This document shows, one piece after another, positions 45,797-56,588 of a stretch of 64,000 nt of DNA; positions within the stretch are counted from its first letter, which is position 1; every line of letters starts with the position of its first letter. A program made the translations under genes and the position numbers. The stretch spans positions 62,001-126,000 of the forward strand of contig NZ_BCVF01000003.1 of the NCBI RefSeq assembly GCF_001591605.1, written 5' to 3'. The DNA is from Bacillus badius NBRC 15713. Its GTDB lineage: Bacteria > Bacillota > Bacilli > Bacillales > Domibacillaceae. The notes below the pieces were generated by a model. The model was not told the DNA's origin and did not search any database. It was given only the letters and a program-made list of their open reading frames with translations.

Positions 45797-46381
45797 CTAT
45801 TTCATTCTTTTGCGAATAACTCCCCAGGCTTCGTCTTTTCCTTGTCCTGTTTCGGAAGAGAAAACAACAATGTCATCTGCCGGGTTGAATTCAAGTCTTT
45901 CTTTCACTACTTTTAAGTGCTTCTGCCATTTGCCTTTCGGTATCTTATCCGCTTTAGTGGCAACGACAATAACCGGAATGTTGTAATGCTTTAAAAAATG
46001 GTACATCATCACATCATCTTCCGTAGGAGGGTGTCTTAGGTCAACGATCAGCACACACGCCCGCAGTTGTTCTCTGGTCGTTAAATACGTTTCGATCATT
46101 TTGCCCCAAGATTCACGTTCTTTTTTGGACACTTTCGCAAAGCCATAACCGGGTACATCCACAAAATAAAGGGCTTCTTCAATTTTATAAAAATTAAGCG
46201 TCTGCGTCTTGCCCGGCTTGGAAGAGATGCGAGCCATGCTTTTGCGATGGATCATTTTATTAATAAAAGATGATTTTCCAACATTGGAGCGGCCGGCCAG
46301 CGCAAATTCCGGAAGAGAATCTTCCGGATATTGCGCCGGTTTGACCGCGCTAATAACGAGTTCTACTTGATTAACCTTCAT
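45797..46381 (-). CDS. ysxC: ribosome biogenesis GTPase YsxC (EngB)
   Basis: Essential GTPase for 50S assembly. The 194-residue protein has the P-loop [10 protein letters not shown], the G2 region [13 protein letters not shown]3 [11 protein letters not shown]4 TKAD and G5-like SSETGQG. ATG at 46381 has AGGTGA upstream. It overlaps lonA by 11 bp, the conserved lonA-ysxC pair. Length and motifs are standard. Confidence 0.97.
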   Translation of the reverse strand: MKVNQVELVISAVKPAQYPEDSLPEFALAGRSNVGKSSFINKMIHRKSMARISSKPGKTQTLNFYKIEEALYFVDVPGYGFAKVSKKERESWGKMIETYLTTREQLRACVLIVDLRHPPTEDDVMMYHFLKHYNIPVIVVATKADKIPKGKWQKHLKVVKERLEFNPADDIVVFSSETGQGKDEAWGVIRKRMK

Positions 46382-48701
46382 AATTATCACCTGTCAGCGC
46401 TACTTTTAATACATCATCCATATGAGAAGCAAGAATAAATGTTAAATCGTTGCGCACGCTTTCTGGAACATCTTCAATATCTTTTTCATTATCCTCTGGT
46501 AAAATAATCGTCTTGAGCCCTGCTCGATGGGCGCCGAGTGATTTTTCCTTCACGCCGCCGATTGGCAGCACACGGCCGCGAAGAGTGATCTCTCCCGTCA
46601 TCCCGACTTCCCGGCGAATCGGACGGGCTGTCAGTGCTGACACCAAAGCAGTAGCCATGGTAATGCCGGCAGATGGCCCGTCTTTTGGCACAGCGCCTTC
46701 CGGTACATGAATATGGATATCATATTTTTCGTGGAAGTCTGATTCAATATCTAATTCTGCCGTCTTAGACCGGACATAACTGAAAGCAGCCTGAGCGGAT
46801 TCTTTCATCACATCTCCAAGCTTCCCTGTTAAAATCAGCTTGCCTTTCCCCGGCGACAGCGACACTTCGATTTGCAGTGTGTCCCCGCCTGAAGCTGTAT
46901 ACGCAAGACCGTTCGCCACTCCGACCTGATCGACTGTTTCCGCTTGTCCATAGCGGAAAATACGCTTGCCTAAAAACTCTTGCAGGTTCTTGCTTGTGAT
47001 CACTACGCGCTTCTTCTCTTCAGAAACGATCATTTTGGCCGTCTTCCGGCAAACAGCTGCCAGCTGTCGTTCAAGACTGCGCACGCCAGCTTCCCGTGTA
47101 TAATAACGGACAATATCTTGAATGGCATCGTCTCTTACTTGAAGCTGCGATTTTGTCAGCCCATGCTCCTTCACTTGCTTCGGCAGCAAATGAGATTTAG
47201 CAATATGAATCTTCTCCAGCTCTGTATAGCCAGCAATTGTAATAATTTCCATACGATCGCGCAGGGGACCTGGAATGGTAGCTAAATCATTAGCTGTTGC
47301 AATAAACATTACCTTCGACAAGTCGTATGTTTCTTCAATATAATGATCGCTGAAATTAAAATTTTGCTCCGGGTCGAGCACTTCCAGCATAGCTGAAGAT
47401 GGATCTCCCCTGAAATCACTGGACATTTTGTCAATCTCGTCAAGCAAAAAGACGGGGTTCACCGTTTCTGCTTTTTTCATCCCTTGAATAATCCGTCCCG
47501 GCATTGCGCCGACATAGGTGCGCCGGTGGCCGCGAATCTCTGATTCATCACGCACACCGCCGAGAGAAATCCGAACGAAATTCCTGCCAAGCGATTCAGC
47601 GATGGAACGTGCCAGCGATGTTTTCCCAACCCCTGGAGGTCCGGCAAGACATAAAATCGGACCTTTCAGTGATTCAGTCAGCTGCTGGACTGCTAAATAT
47701 TCAAGCACACGCTCTTTTACTTTCTCTAATCCATAATGGTCGCGATTCAAGATCGCCTCTGCCTTTTTAATGTTCAAGTCATCTTTAGTCGCGTTCGTCC
47801 ATGGAAGCGTGACAAGCCATTCAAGATAATTGCGGATGACTGCGCTTTCTGCGGCGCTGGAAGGAATTTTTTCAAAGCGATTTAATTCTTTCAATGCCGT
47901 CTTTTTCACTTGTTCAGGCATGCCCGCTTCTTCAATTCGCTTGAGCAGCTCCTCAACCTCACCGGTCTTTCCTTCCTTTTCGCCCAGCTCCTGCTGAATG
48001 GCCTTCATTTGTTCGCGCAAAAAGTATTCTTTCTGTGTGCGCTCCATCGATGTTTTTACACGCTGGCCGATTTTCTTTTCCAAATTTAATACTTGCTTTT
48101 CATTGTTTAATAAATCAATGATGCGGTTCAGACGATCTTTAATATCAAAGGTTTCTAAAATCTCCTGCTTATCTTTCATTTTAATCGGCAGGTGAGAAGC
48201 AATGATATCAGCCAGCCTTCCCGGCTCATCAATATCTGCTACCGTGGAATAAGTTTCAGATGAAACCTTCTTGGACAGCTTGATATACTGTTCAAAATAC
48301 TCTAAAAGCGTGCGCATCAGCGCTTCCGCTTCTAAATCTTTGGCCGTATCATCCTCCTGCACTTCCACTGTCGCTAAATAAAAGGTTTCCTTATCATCAA
48401 GCTGCTTCAGCACGGCCCGGTTCAGTCCCTCGACGAGCACGCGGATCGTTCCATTTGGCAGCTTCAGCATTTGCTTTACTTTCGTTAATGTTCCTGTTTC
48501 GAATAAATCCTCCTGCAAAGGATCGTCTATATTTGAATCTTTTTGCGTTGATAAAAAAATTAAATGGTTGTCCAGCATTGCTTGCTCCAATGCCTCAATT
48601 GAACGGTCGCGTCCGACGTCCAAATGCAGCACCATGGTAGGATACACTAACAATCCCCGCAGTGGCAGGAGGGGCACAGTGTGAACAGTTTGATTACTCA
48701 T
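46371..48701 (-). CDS. lonA: ATP-dependent protease LonA
   Basis: Cytosolic AAA+ protease for damaged and regulatory proteins. The 776-residue protein has the N-terminal substrate domain (1-200, [14 protein letters not shown]-like start) and an AAA+ module ([39 protein letters not shown]). The C-terminal protease domain has the Ser-Lys dyad, with catalytic serine near residue 675 in [17 protein letters not shown] at 48701 has GGAGG 8 nt upstream. It is followed by ysxC and preceded by lonB. Confidence 0.97.
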   Translation of the reverse strand: MSNQTVHTVPLLPLRGLLVYPTMVLHLDVGRDRSIEALEQAMLDNHLIFLSTQKDSNIDDPLQEDLFETGTLTKVKQMLKLPNGTIRVLVEGLNRAVLKQLDDKETFYLATVEVQEDDTAKDLEAEALMRTLLEYFEQYIKLSKKVSSETYSTVADIDEPGRLADIIASHLPIKMKDKQEILETFDIKDRLNRIIDLLNNEKQVLNLEKKIGQRVKTSMERTQKEYFLREQMKAIQQELGEKEGKTGEVEELLKRIEEAGMPEQVKKTALKELNRFEKIPSSAAESAVIRNYLEWLVTLPWTNATKDDLNIKKAEAILNRDHYGLEKVKERVLEYLAVQQLTESLKGPILCLAGPPGVGKTSLARSIAESLGRNFVRISLGGVRDESEIRGHRRTYVGAMPGRIIQGMKKAETVNPVFLLDEIDKMSSDFRGDPSSAMLEVLDPEQNFNFSDHYIEETYDLSKVMFIATANDLATIPGPLRDRMEIITIAGYTELEKIHIAKSHLLPKQVKEHGLTKSQLQVRDDAIQDIVRYYTREAGVRSLERQLAAVCRKTAKMIVSEEKKRVVITSKNLQEFLGKRIFRYGQAETVDQVGVANGLAYTASGGDTLQIEVSLSPGKGKLILTGKLGDVMKESAQAAFSYVRSKTAELDIESDFHEKYDIHIHVPEGAVPKDGPSAGITMATALVSALTARPIRREVGMTGEITLRGRVLPIGGVKEKSLGAHRAGLKTIILPEDNEKDIEDVPESVRNDLTFILASHMDDVLKVALTGDNYEG

Positions 48702-48889
48702 AAACATAACCTCCATCACTTCAAACATTAGGCGAACTCTCCGCCTGTTCTCTCTTTTACGCTTTCTGCCGCAAAATAGGTGTTTTGTACAATCTTATCT
48801 TATTTAAATAGGAGTGTCCATTTTTGAACAGGCTATCGTTTCCCTGTCTTTGTACCTATTCCTCTTAGCGGCGGAAAACAAACAACGGG

Positions 48890-48938
48890 GCTGCCTCAAA
48901 AGTGAAAAATCGCCACTCTTTAAGGCAGCCTTCCTTTG
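48890..48938 (-). terminator. probable terminator after lonB
   Basis: On the minus strand GGCTGCCT and AGGCAGCC form an 8-bp stem around an inner AAAGAGTG/CACTTTT stem. GTTGTTTGTTTT follows. It overlaps the last few bases region of lonB. Confidence 0.55.
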
Positions 48939-48939
48939 G

Positions 48940-50610
48940 CTATATGGATTTTTTTTCTTGCGGCACTATACTTCCGGGCTGAACGAGCCCTTTAAGCTCC
49001 GCCTGCTTATCAAAAAAGTGGTCAAAGGCTTCTTTCAAATGAGAAACCGGGATTAATTCTATTCCTTCTACTTTCTCTAAAAGGAGTGTCTTATTTTCTG
49101 CCGGAAAAAGAACTTTTTTGGCCCCTGCTTCCTTTGCTGCGAGAGCTTTCTGCAAAACGCCTCCTACCGGCTTTATGTGGCCATGCAAGCTGATCTCTCC
49201 TGTAATAGCCACGGTTCGGTCAGCCGGATGACCATAGATGGCTGAATAAATGGCCAACGCGATCGCTGCCCCGGCAGAAGGCCCGTCTACTGGCATGCCG
49301 CCGGGAAAGTTAACAAAAATATCGAATTGCCCTACCGGCACACCCATGGACTTCAGCACTGTCACAGCATTTTCTACTGAACCTTTTGCCATGCTCTTGC
49401 GTTTCATTGATTTTGCCGGCTGATTAAATGTTTCCTCTTCCACAATCCCTGTGACAGTGACCATTCCCTTCTCTTTTGCGGGAAGCACAGCGGCTTCGAT
49501 CCCAAGAAGCGCTCCGCTGTTCGGTCCAGTAACAGCCAGCCCATTCACCAGTCCGACTCTCGATTTTTCAGGAATTTGCGGCTCCCATTTCGGAGCCAGC
49601 CGGCTTGATTGGATGACCCATTCTATTTCCTCATTTAATATTTCCTGGCGTTGCTCCATCATCGCTGTACCAGCGGCCATTTGCACAAGGTTCACAGCTT
49701 CGCGGCCGTTGCGGGTGTACTTGGCAATCAAGGTCAGTGCTGTGTCGGACAAAGTCATTCCCGCCTTTTTAGCTGCTTTTCCGGCAATGTCTCTTAGATG
49801 ATGATGATCTAATTCATTAAAATACACTTCTTGACAGCGGGAGCGGATAGCGGCCGGAATTTCCTCTGGCTGCCTCGTTGTAGCGCCAATCAGCCGGAAA
49901 TCTGCCGGCAACCCTTTTTGGAAGATATCATGAATGTGTTTCGGTATATCCTCGTTTTCTTCGCTATAATACACACTCTCAAGGATTACCTTGCGATCTT
50001 CCAGCACTTTCAGCAGCTTATTCATTTGGATAGAATGCAGTTCCCCAATTTCATCAATAAATAAAATCCCGCCATGGGCGTTGCTGACTGCCCCTTTTTT
50101 CGGCTGAGGGATGCCAGCTTGCCCCATCGCGCCAGCACCTTGGTAAATGGGATCATGCACCGAGCCAATAAGCGGGTCAGCAATTCCTCTTTCATCAAAG
50201 CGGGCCGTCGTGGCATCCAGTTCTACAAATACAGCAGAGGAAGAAAAAGGAGAGCGCTTATTTTTCTTCGCCTCTTCAAGTACAAGACGGGCTGCTGCTG
50301 TTTTTCCTACTCCCGGCGGTCCATAGATAATCACATGCTGCGGATGCGTGCCGCAAAGAGCGGCTCTTAAGGCCTTGATTCCTTCTTCTTGGCCTACAAT
50401 GTCCGAAAAGCTTTGCGGACGGATTTTTTCGGCAAGCGGCTGCGTCAGCGAAATTTCCCTCATCTTCCGCATCGCTTCCATTTCTTTTTTCGATTCCTTA
50501 TCAATCGTTATTCTGCTCGTATGCTGTTTCTTCAGCATCGTCAAAAAATAAAAACTGATAATCAAGCCAAATACCAGCTGTCCCGCGATTGCAATTGCTG
50601 TCCAATTCAT
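48940..50610 (-). CDS. lonB: forespore Lon-like protease LonB
   Basis: Membrane-anchored Lon homologue expressed in the forespore. The 556-residue protein has one N-terminal transmembrane helix (about residues 5-25) and an AAA+ domain (Walker A GPPGVGKT at 97-104, ILFIDEIGELHSIQMNKLLK). The Lon protease domain has its catalytic serine near 443 (MPVDGPSAGAAIALA). It lacks the LonA N-terminal substrate domain. ATG at 50610 has GGGAGG 7 nt upstream; the longer in-frame extension is not supported. It lies between clpX and lonA, as in B. subtilis. Confidence 0.96.
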   Translation of the reverse strand: MNWTAIAIAGQLVFGLIISFYFLTMLKKQHTSRITIDKESKKEMEAMRKMREISLTQPLAEKIRPQSFSDIVGQEEGIKALRAALCGTHPQHVIIYGPPGVGKTAAARLVLEEAKKNKRSPFSSSAVFVELDATTARFDERGIADPLIGSVHDPIYQGAGAMGQAGIPQPKKGAVSNAHGGILFIDEIGELHSIQMNKLLKVLEDRKVILESVYYSEENEDIPKHIHDIFQKGLPADFRLIGATTRQPEEIPAAIRSRCQEVYFNELDHHHLRDIAGKAAKKAGMTLSDTALTLIAKYTRNGREAVNLVQMAAGTAMMEQRQEILNEEIEWVIQSSRLAPKWEPQIPEKSRVGLVNGLAVTGPNSGALLGIEAAVLPAKEKGMVTVTGIVEEETFNQPAKSMKRKSMAKGSVENAVTVLKSMGVPVGQFDIFVNFPGGMPVDGPSAGAAIALAIYSAIYGHPADRTVAITGEISLHGHIKPVGGVLQKALAAKEAGAKKVLFPAENKTLLLEKVEGIELIPVSHLKEAFDHFFDKQAELKGLVQPGSIVPQEKKSI

Positions 50611-50797
50611 ATCGTATCCTCCCATACCAGCAAAGTGAAACGTGTATCGACGGCTGAACTTTTCAAAAGACCAAAGTCGGCATTCTTTATGCAGCCAACA
50701 GCCTTTTTGGTTCACCGTCCGTTATCTTATTTGCCAGTATCGCCTCATTTTGATACTCATAAACAGCCATTCGCTTGGAAGTTCTGGCGATGACGGA

Positions 50798-50836
50798 AAA
50801 ACAGGACAGCCGCATGATTTTAAGCTGTCCTGTTTT
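50798..50836 (-). terminator. terminator after clpX
   Basis: A perfect 13-bp stem (AAAACAGGACAGC 50798-50810 with its complement 50824-50836) is followed by a T-run on the minus strand. It is palindromic enough to act in both directions. Confidence 0.85.
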
Positions 50837-50896
50837 GCATTTCTTATATTTTTCGTCTTTCGCAGGCATGAATGCTGACGCCGGCTGTCTGCTTGC

Positions 50897-52159
50897 TTAC
50901 GCCGATGTTTTCGTCAGATCAATTTTTTGGCCGTTTTCTCCAAGCAGCTTTGGCGCCGCGTTGTTAAGAACGGTTTCTTTCGTTATCACACACGTTTTAA
51001 TGTCTTCGCGCGAAGGAAGATCATACATCACATCGAGCATAATACTTTCAATAATGGAGCGGAGTCCGCGTGCACCTGTTTTCCGTTCGATCGCTTTTTT
51101 CGCGATCTCGCGCAGAGCCTCTTCTTCAAACTCAAGATTGACTTCATCCAGTTCCATCATTTTTTGATATTGTTTAACGAGCGCGTTCTTTGGCTTCGTT
51201 AAAATTTGAATGAGCGCTTCTTCATCCAGTTGCTCAAGGCTGGCGATGACTGGCAAACGCCCGATAAATTCCGGAATGAGTCCAAATTTAAGCAGGTCTT
51301 CCGGCACTAGTTTGGATAATAACGAACCGGTTTCCACGTCTTCCTGCTTCGTCTCCATGCCAAAACCGATAACTTTTTGGCCAAGACGGCGCTTGATAAT
51401 TTGTTCTACCCCATCAAACGCTCCGCCGCAAATGAAGAGAATGTTTGTCGTATCAATTTGAATAAATTCCTGATGAGGGTGCTTACGGCCGCCTTGCGGA
51501 GGAACACTTGCTACTGTTCCTTCTAGAATTTTCAAGAGGGCCTGCTGTACGCCTTCACCAGATACATCGCGTGTAATAGATGGATTTTCTGATTTGCGCG
51601 CTACCTTATCAATTTCATCAATGTAAATAATGCCTTTTTCGGCTTTTTCTACATCGTAATCAGCAGCTTGAATCAATTTAAGAAGAATGTTTTCTACGTC
51701 TTCTCCCACGTACCCCGCTTCTGTTAAAGAAGTAGCATCGGCAATAGCAAATGGCACATCGAGAATACGGGCAAGCGTCTGGGCAAGAAGCGTTTTCCCG
51801 CTTCCTGTCGGGCCAATTAAACAAATGTTACTCTTCGCTAATTCCACATCATCCACTTTGCTGTTGGAATTGATGCGCTTGTAATGGTTATAAACCGCAA
51901 CAGCAAGCGACTTTTTAGCGCGCTCCTGGCCAATTACATAATCATCTAGAATATCGCGGATCTCCATTGGCTTCGGTACGTCTTTAAATTCTACCTCTTC
52001 CTCTGTGCCAAGCTCTTCCTCAACTATTTCTGTGCAAAGTTCGATGCACTCATCACATATATATACACCGGGCCCCGCTACAAGTTTGCGTACTTGATCC
52101 TGTGTTTTCCCACAGAAGGAACATTTAAGCTGCCCTTTTTCATCGTTAAACTTGAACAA
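50897..52159 (-). CDS. clpX: ClpX, ATPase subunit of ClpXP protease
   Basis: AAA+ unfoldase that feeds substrates to ClpP. The 420-residue protein has an N-terminal zinc domain with C13, C16, C35 and C38, Walker A GPTGSGKT at 117-124, Walker B IIYIDEID and the pore loop [14 protein letters not shown] and the RSIIE sensor region follow. Start is TTG at 52159 with AAGGGGTG 7 nt upstream. It sits between tig and lonB. A repeat-like element lies in its leader. Confidence 0.97.
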   Translation of the reverse strand: MFKFNDEKGQLKCSFCGKTQDQVRKLVAGPGVYICDECIELCTEIVEEELGTEEEVEFKDVPKPMEIRDILDDYVIGQERAKKSLAVAVYNHYKRINSNSKVDDVELAKSNICLIGPTGSGKTLLAQTLARILDVPFAIADATSLTEAGYVGEDVENILLKLIQAADYDVEKAEKGIIYIDEIDKVARKSENPSITRDVSGEGVQQALLKILEGTVASVPPQGGRKHPHQEFIQIDTTNILFICGGAFDGVEQIIKRRLGQKVIGFGMETKQEDVETGSLLSKLVPEDLLKFGLIPEFIGRLPVIASLEQLDEEALIQILTKPKNALVKQYQKMMELDEVNLEFEEEALREIAKKAIERKTGARGLRSIIESIMLDVMYDLPSREDIKTCVITKETVLNNAAPKLLGENGQKIDLTKTSA

Positions 52160-52519
52160 TGACTTTCACCCCTTATGAATATTTAATCGCTTGTCCAGCT
52201 GCCAGCGCTGGCGGTCCTTAGCTAAACACCCTTCCCCTTTCGAGCTTAAAAGCGGCTCGCTCTGATGAAGAATAGTTGCCGATTGCCGCTGGACGAGCGC
52301 CGTTGGCTTTTCGTAAAAAAAGTATGTATTGCATTTTACCACATTTTGCTCGGTTCAAAAAACAAAAGGTCTTTTGTATATATAATGTGCTGCCAGCCTG
52401 ACTATTACTAAAACATTTTTATATGTCCTCTTCGTCAAGGAGCAAATATTTAGGCTATGAGCAGCCTATGCCTCATTTCTATACAGCCTTTGGATATGTA
52501 TGATGAATAAACAAGTAGG
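52160..52519. other. clpX-tig intergenic region
   Basis: The gap holds the clpX leader, the inverted-repeat element at 52189-52298, and a TAAAAT-type -10 candidate on the minus strand near 52335. The rest, 52345-52519, is AT-rich and has no gene. If the -10 candidate is used, the element is transcribed as part of the clpX 5' leader. Confidence 0.45.
52189..52298. repeat. 110-bp element with imperfect 16-bp terminal inverted repeats
   Basis: The ends GCTTGTCCAGCTGCCA (52189-52204) and TTGCCGCTGGACGAGC (52283-52298) are inverted copies with 13 of 16 matches. The left end is also followed by a GCCAGCGCTGGC palindrome. The wording resembles the GTCCAGCTCCAGCGCC-type intergenic repeats of Bacillaceae. 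Copy number elsewhere in the genome cannot be checked here. Confidence 0.45.
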
Positions 52520-52552
52520 TAGAAAACAAGGCACGAGCAGTTCGCGCCTTGT
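52520..52552 (-). terminator. terminator after tig
   Basis: On the minus strand ACAAGGCGCGA and TCGTGCCTTGT pair (one mismatch) and are followed by TTTTCTA. It lies 16 bp past the tig stop. Confidence 0.7.
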
Positions 52553-52567
52553 CTATCTTATCTACTA

Positions 52568-53857
52568 TTATGCACTAGTTTTGCTGTTTTCCACAAGAAA
52601 TTCAACCGCTTTGCGGATTTTCAGGTCAGCTTGCATGCCGTCTAAGTTGCTGCCTAATGCTTTTTTAATGTCTTCTACTGACAGGTTAAATTGCTCTGCC
52701 ATTTTGTTTAATTCTTGTTCTGTATCTTCTTCAGTTGCTTCTAAGCCTTCTGCTTCTGCAATTGCTTCAAGCGTTAAGCTTGTGCGTACGCGAGTTTCCG
52801 CATTTTCTTTCATTTGTCCGCGAAGATCTGCTTCGCTTTGGCCAGAGAATTGATAATATAGATCCAGGTTCATTCCCTGCATAGAAAGGTTTTGCGTAAA
52901 TTCTTGAAGCATGCGGTCAATTTCATTCTCAACCATAACTTCTGGTACATCGATCTCCGCATTAGCTGCTGCTTTTTCTACAAGCGTGTCACGAAGTGTT
53001 TGTTCTGCAGCTGTTTTCTTTTGCTCTTCTAGACGAGTGCGGATTTGCGCTTTTAATTCATCAAGTGTTTCCGCTTCTTCATCTGTTTCTTTCGCAAAAT
53101 CATCATTCAGTTCAGGAAGCTCCTGAGCTTTGATTTCATGAAGCTTCACTTTGAATACAGCTGGTTTGCCTGCAAGTTCTTCTACATGATACTCTTCAGG
53201 GAAAGAAACTTCTACGTCTTTCTCTTCGCCAGTTGCCATGCCGATCAATTGCTCTTCAAATCCAGGGATGAAGGTGCCAGAGCCGATAACTAAAGAATAG
53301 TTTTCAGCTGTACCGCCTTCGAACACCTCTCCATTAACGGAGCCTTCAAAGTCAAGAACCACTGTGTCGCCGTCTTCTACTTTGCCGTCTTCCTTCACAA
53401 CAAGCTCAGCATGACGCTTTTGCAGTGAAGTAAGCTCTTCTTGTACATCTTCATCTGTTACTTCTGTGCTTAATTTTTCCGCTTCAAGCCCTTTATACTC
53501 GCCAAGCTTTACTTCCGGCTTAACTGTTACAGTCGCTTTAAAAATAAGCTCTTTTCCTTTTTCCATTTGCTCAATATCGATTTCAGGACGGTCTACAGGA
53601 TCAATTCCTGTTTCCTCAACCGCTTTTCCATATGCTTCTGGAAGAATAACATCCAGTGCGTCTTGATAAAGAGACTCTACACCGAAGCGCTTTTCAAATA
53701 AAGCACGCGGCATTTTTCCTTTGCGGAAACCAGGTACGTTAATGTTTTTTACTACTTTTTTAAATGCAGCATCTAAGCCATTGCTGACTGTTTCTGCATC
53801 TACTTCTACTGTTAGAACTCCTTGGTTCCCTTCTTGTTTTTCCCATTTAGCAGACAT
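52568..53857 (-). CDS. tig: trigger factor
   Basis: Ribosome-associated chaperone and peptidyl-prolyl isomerase. The 429-residue protein has the ribosome-binding signature GFRKGKMPR in the N-terminal domain. The FKBP-like domain follows (about 160-245, [19 protein letters not shown]), then a helical C-terminal chaperone domain rich in Glu and Leu. ATG at 53857 follows GGAGGG. It is located between ysoA and clpX as in B. subtilis. Confidence 0.97.
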   Translation of the reverse strand: MSAKWEKQEGNQGVLTVEVDAETVSNGLDAAFKKVVKNINVPGFRKGKMPRALFEKRFGVESLYQDALDVILPEAYGKAVEETGIDPVDRPEIDIEQMEKGKELIFKATVTVKPEVKLGEYKGLEAEKLSTEVTDEDVQEELTSLQKRHAELVVKEDGKVEDGDTVVLDFEGSVNGEVFEGGTAENYSLVIGSGTFIPGFEEQLIGMATGEEKDVEVSFPEEYHVEELAGKPAVFKVKLHEIKAQELPELNDDFAKETDEEAETLDELKAQIRTRLEEQKKTAAEQTLRDTLVEKAAANAEIDVPEVMVENEIDRMLQEFTQNLSMQGMNLDLYYQFSGQSEADLRGQMKENAETRVRTSLTLEAIAEAEGLEATEEDTEQELNKMAEQFNLSVEDIKKALGSNLDGMQADLKIRKAVEFLVENSKTSA

Positions 53858-54000
53858 AAAGTTCCCTCCAAAAATCTATAAATTGATCATCATGAACAGT
53901 ATAAGTTGTTCGGCCGCCCTATGTATATTTTTCTTACACAAAAAGGACACATTATGACCTTTACATTATAACATACGTTTTTTCTCTTTCAACCAAAAGC

Positions 54001-54978
54001 CTACATGATCGGCGAAGAAATTTCATCTAATTCCTTCATAAAATGAAGGCTCTTTTCAACATTCTTATCGAGCTCTTCTTCTGCTTGAAGGGCAGCTCCT
54101 TCATAATATAACCGCAGCTGGAGACGAACGGCTTGCGCCCATCCTGCGGCCGAAATTTGCTCAGGTTCAAAAGGATACAGAAGGAAAAAATGGCGCTTGA
54201 CCATTTCTTTTGCCTGTTCAAGCTGGACAGGATCCTTATCGGCCAGGTCTTCTTCCAAAAAGTGAATCACTGTCCGAAAATAGTTTTGTTCAAACGCATC
54301 TGCTAACTGGACAGGAATGACCGTCCTGCTGAAAGAAAACTTTTTTACTGTTACCTCTTTATCGATCCCGTGCTCCTTTAAGACATTTAAGGCAAGCGTT
54401 TGCAAAAAAGGATGAGCCGTTTCTTGTGCAAGCATTGCCGTCAGTTCATCATAATAGGGACGGATATTCACTTGGGCAAGTTCCATTAATTTTAATGTTT
54501 GCTCACGCAAAGTTTCTTTGCCGGTAAACAGCTGTTTCCCCTGCGGCTCCGGGGACTCTATCATCTTCTGGCTCAGTTCTAACAGCCGCCCGAAATAGTC
54601 GCGCTTTTCTTCCGGCAGCTGCTTCTCCTCCATCAGGGCCGATAACGTAGAGAAGATTGCTTCATACTCTTTTTGCTGCATTAAAATAAGCACGTAAATA
54701 TCAAGGACGTCATAGTACTCTCCAAGGCCCTTATGCAGCATATCGCTGCACAATGCCAACGCCCTTTCATACTGGCCGCTTTCATACAAAGCCAGCAAAA
54801 GAGCCGTCTTTACATCTTCCTCCTCGGCAAGGGGATACTCCAGCGCCTCCGATAAGAAAGAAGCCGCCATATCGTACTCCTTCTTTTCAAGCGCCGCTCT
54901 GCCTTTTTGAATAAGCGCTTGGCCAGTTCCCGGAAAAATAAATACATTTCCTTTTCTATCCCACTTTTTCTTCTTCAT
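54001..54978 (-). CDS. ysoA: TPR-repeat protein YsoA
   Basis: A 325-residue cytosolic protein with tetratricopeptide-like helical repeats in its first half (GRAALEKKEYDMAASFLSEAL, ALYESGQYERALALCSDML, LMQQKEYEAIFSTLSALME). It corresponds to B. subtilis ysoA, upstream of tig, of unknown function. ATG at 54978 follows AGGTGA. No enzymatic motif is visible; a scaffolding role would be a guess. Confidence 0.85.
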   Translation of the reverse strand: MKKKKWDRKGNVFIFPGTGQALIQKGRAALEKKEYDMAASFLSEALEYPLAEEEDVKTALLLALYESGQYERALALCSDMLHKGLGEYYDVLDIYVLILMQQKEYEAIFSTLSALMEEKQLPEEKRDYFGRLLELSQKMIESPEPQGKQLFTGKETLREQTLKLMELAQVNIRPYYDELTAMLAQETAHPFLQTLALNVLKEHGIDKEVTVKKFSFSRTVIPVQLADAFEQNYFRTVIHFLEEDLADKDPVQLEQAKEMVKRHFFLLYPFEPEQISAAGWAQAVRLQLRLYYEGAALQAEEELDKNVEKSLHFMKELDEISSPIM

Positions 54979-55151
54979 AATAAGTCACCTGATTGTCTCT
55001 GTTCGGATGAAAACAACGGCTGTTTTCATTCCTTTTTCTGTATTTCTGTAAGTGTAGCATGTCTGTTTCAAAAAAAAAAGCAAAGAAAAAGCGAGAGGCA
55101 GATTCTTTCCCCGCGATTAAAAAGAAGAGGGAAATATGTCGATGGATATCA

Positions 55152-55185
55152 CAAAAAAACCTTCCAGACGATTGTCTGAAAGGTT
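55152..55185 (-). terminator. terminator after tRNA-Arg
   Basis: AACCTT-CAGAC and GTCTG-AAGGTT form a stem with one mismatch (55158-55185), followed on the minus strand by seven T residues. It lies 15 bp past the tRNA. Confidence 0.85.
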
Positions 55186-55199
55186 AGTTGAATTATGTA

Positions 55200-55276
<77 letters not shown>

Positions 55277-55384
55277 ATATTGCTCATCTGCTCGTAAAGA
55301 GCAGTTATGTAAGACATTTACTATATTAACAACCTGCTTAAAGATTGTCAATGTGTTTTTGAGATTTTTTTCTTTTACTGTATA

Positions 55385-55453
55385 AAAAGAACGGCTCTTT
55401 TTACTTTATCAGAAGAGCAGCCTGAAAAACAACTAGCCAGCGTTTTTCAGGCT
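55385..55453 (-). terminator. tandem hairpins after ysnB
   Basis: A 12-bp stem (55419-55430 with 55442-55453) lies just past ysnB. It is followed on the minus strand by GCTCTT/AAGAGC pairing and CTTTTTA near 55385-55392. The second stem looks like the actual terminator. Confidence 0.6.
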
Positions 55454-55461
55454 ATCCTCCT

Positions 55462-55983
55462 TTAGGACACCGAATCGAATGAAAACGTACAGCTTAACTC
55501 CGTTAATTCACGGTGCTTGTCATCGAAAAAACGAATCGCAGCTTGCTGCTTATTTGCTTCTACGATTGCATATGTTTTGTCCCGCCGTCCAATTGGCATC
55601 GCGATGCTTCCTGGATTTAAGAAAATGGTTTCACCTATTTTTTCTGCGCCGACCATATGGGTATGGCCAAAAAAGACGAAATCAGCCTCATACTCCTGTG
55701 CTTTATACGTCAACTTCATCAGCGACGTCTTTACATTGTAGCGATGTCCGTGAGTAATAAATATCCTTCTGCCGCCGACACCTTCCACGACATCGTAAGG
55801 AAACTCTTCTTCTACATCACAGTTCCCTCTCACAATGAAATACTCTTGGATTGCCGGATCATCGGCCCTCAATTCCGAGTCTCCGCAGTGAATCAACGCA
55901 TCCATATCTCCCTCATAGCGCTCCCGCAATTCAGTCAAAATATCGCCCCAGCCGTGATTATCGCTCACTACCAACACCTTCAT
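55462..55983 (-). CDS. ysnB: YsnB metallophosphoesterase
   Basis: Predicted calcineurin-like phosphodiesterase of the MJ0936/YfcE type. The 173-residue protein has all metal motifs: VVSDNHG (residues 5-11), HCGDSE, RGNCD, THGHRYN and GHTHM. The natural substrate is unknown. ATG at 55983 overlaps the rdgB stop by 4 bp, so it is translationally coupled in the rph-rdgB-ysnB unit, the same order as in B. subtilis. Confidence 0.94.
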   Translation of the reverse strand: MKVLVVSDNHGWGDILTELRERYEGDMDALIHCGDSELRADDPAIQEYFIVRGNCDVEEEFPYDVVEGVGGRRIFITHGHRYNVKTSLMKLTYKAQEYEADFVFFGHTHMVGAEKIGETIFLNPGSIAMPIGRRDKTYAIVEANKQQAAIRFFDDKHRELTELSCTFSFDSVS

Positions 55984-56588
55984 CCTGCCTCACCGCCAAT
56001 CAATTCCGATAACATGCTGCCCAACTTTCTCATCGCCTGCCCCCGGTGACTGATGCTGTGCTTCTCTTCCGGTTTCAGCTCGGCCATTGTTTTGTTGAAC
56101 TCTTCTGCAAAGAAGATCGGATCATAGCCAAAGCCGTTTGTTCCTTGCTTCGCTAACGTAATTTTGCCCTCGCATACGCCCGTAACTGTGGCTGTTTTCT
56201 CACCGGGGCGGGCAACAGCCAGTACACAATGAAAGCGGGCGGTCCGCTTGTCTGCCGGCACTCCCTTAAGCTCAGCAAGCACTTTTTCAATATTGGCTTC
56301 ATCACTTTTTTCAGCACCTGCATACCGAGCTGAGTAGACGCCTGGCCGGCCGTCAAGCGCATCAATGCTTAACCCTGAATCGTCAGCAATGACAAGCTTT
56401 CCGGTCTTCTCCGCTATCGTTTCTGCTTTTAATATCGCATTTTCTTCAAATGTCTTGCCTGTTTCCTCTACATCCGGCAACAGCGGATAATCAAGGAGCG
56501 TCTTCACTTCGATTCCGTAATCAGCAAACAAGCTCGAAAACTCTTTGGCTTTCCCTTTGTTTTTTGTTGCGATAATAACCGTTTTCAT
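55980..56588 (-). CDS. rdgB: XTP/dITP diphosphatase (RdgB/HAM1 family)
   Basis: Hydrolyses ITP, XTP and deoxy forms to keep them out of nucleic acids; YsnA in B. subtilis. The 202-residue protein has the substrate motif [13 protein letters not shown] at residues 5-17, [20 protein letters not shown] and GFGYDPIF. The end [10 protein letters not shown] is diagnostic. ATG at 56588 follows AAGGAGAGG and overlaps rph by 4 bp. Confidence 0.97.
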   Translation of the reverse strand: MKTVIIATKNKGKAKEFSSLFADYGIEVKTLLDYPLLPDVEETGKTFEENAILKAETIAEKTGKLVIADDSGLSIDALDGRPGVYSARYAGAEKSDEANIEKVLAELKGVPADKRTARFHCVLAVARPGEKTATVTGVCEGKITLAKQGTNGFGYDPIFFAEEFNKTMAELKPEEKHSISHRGQAMRKLGSMLSELIGGEAG

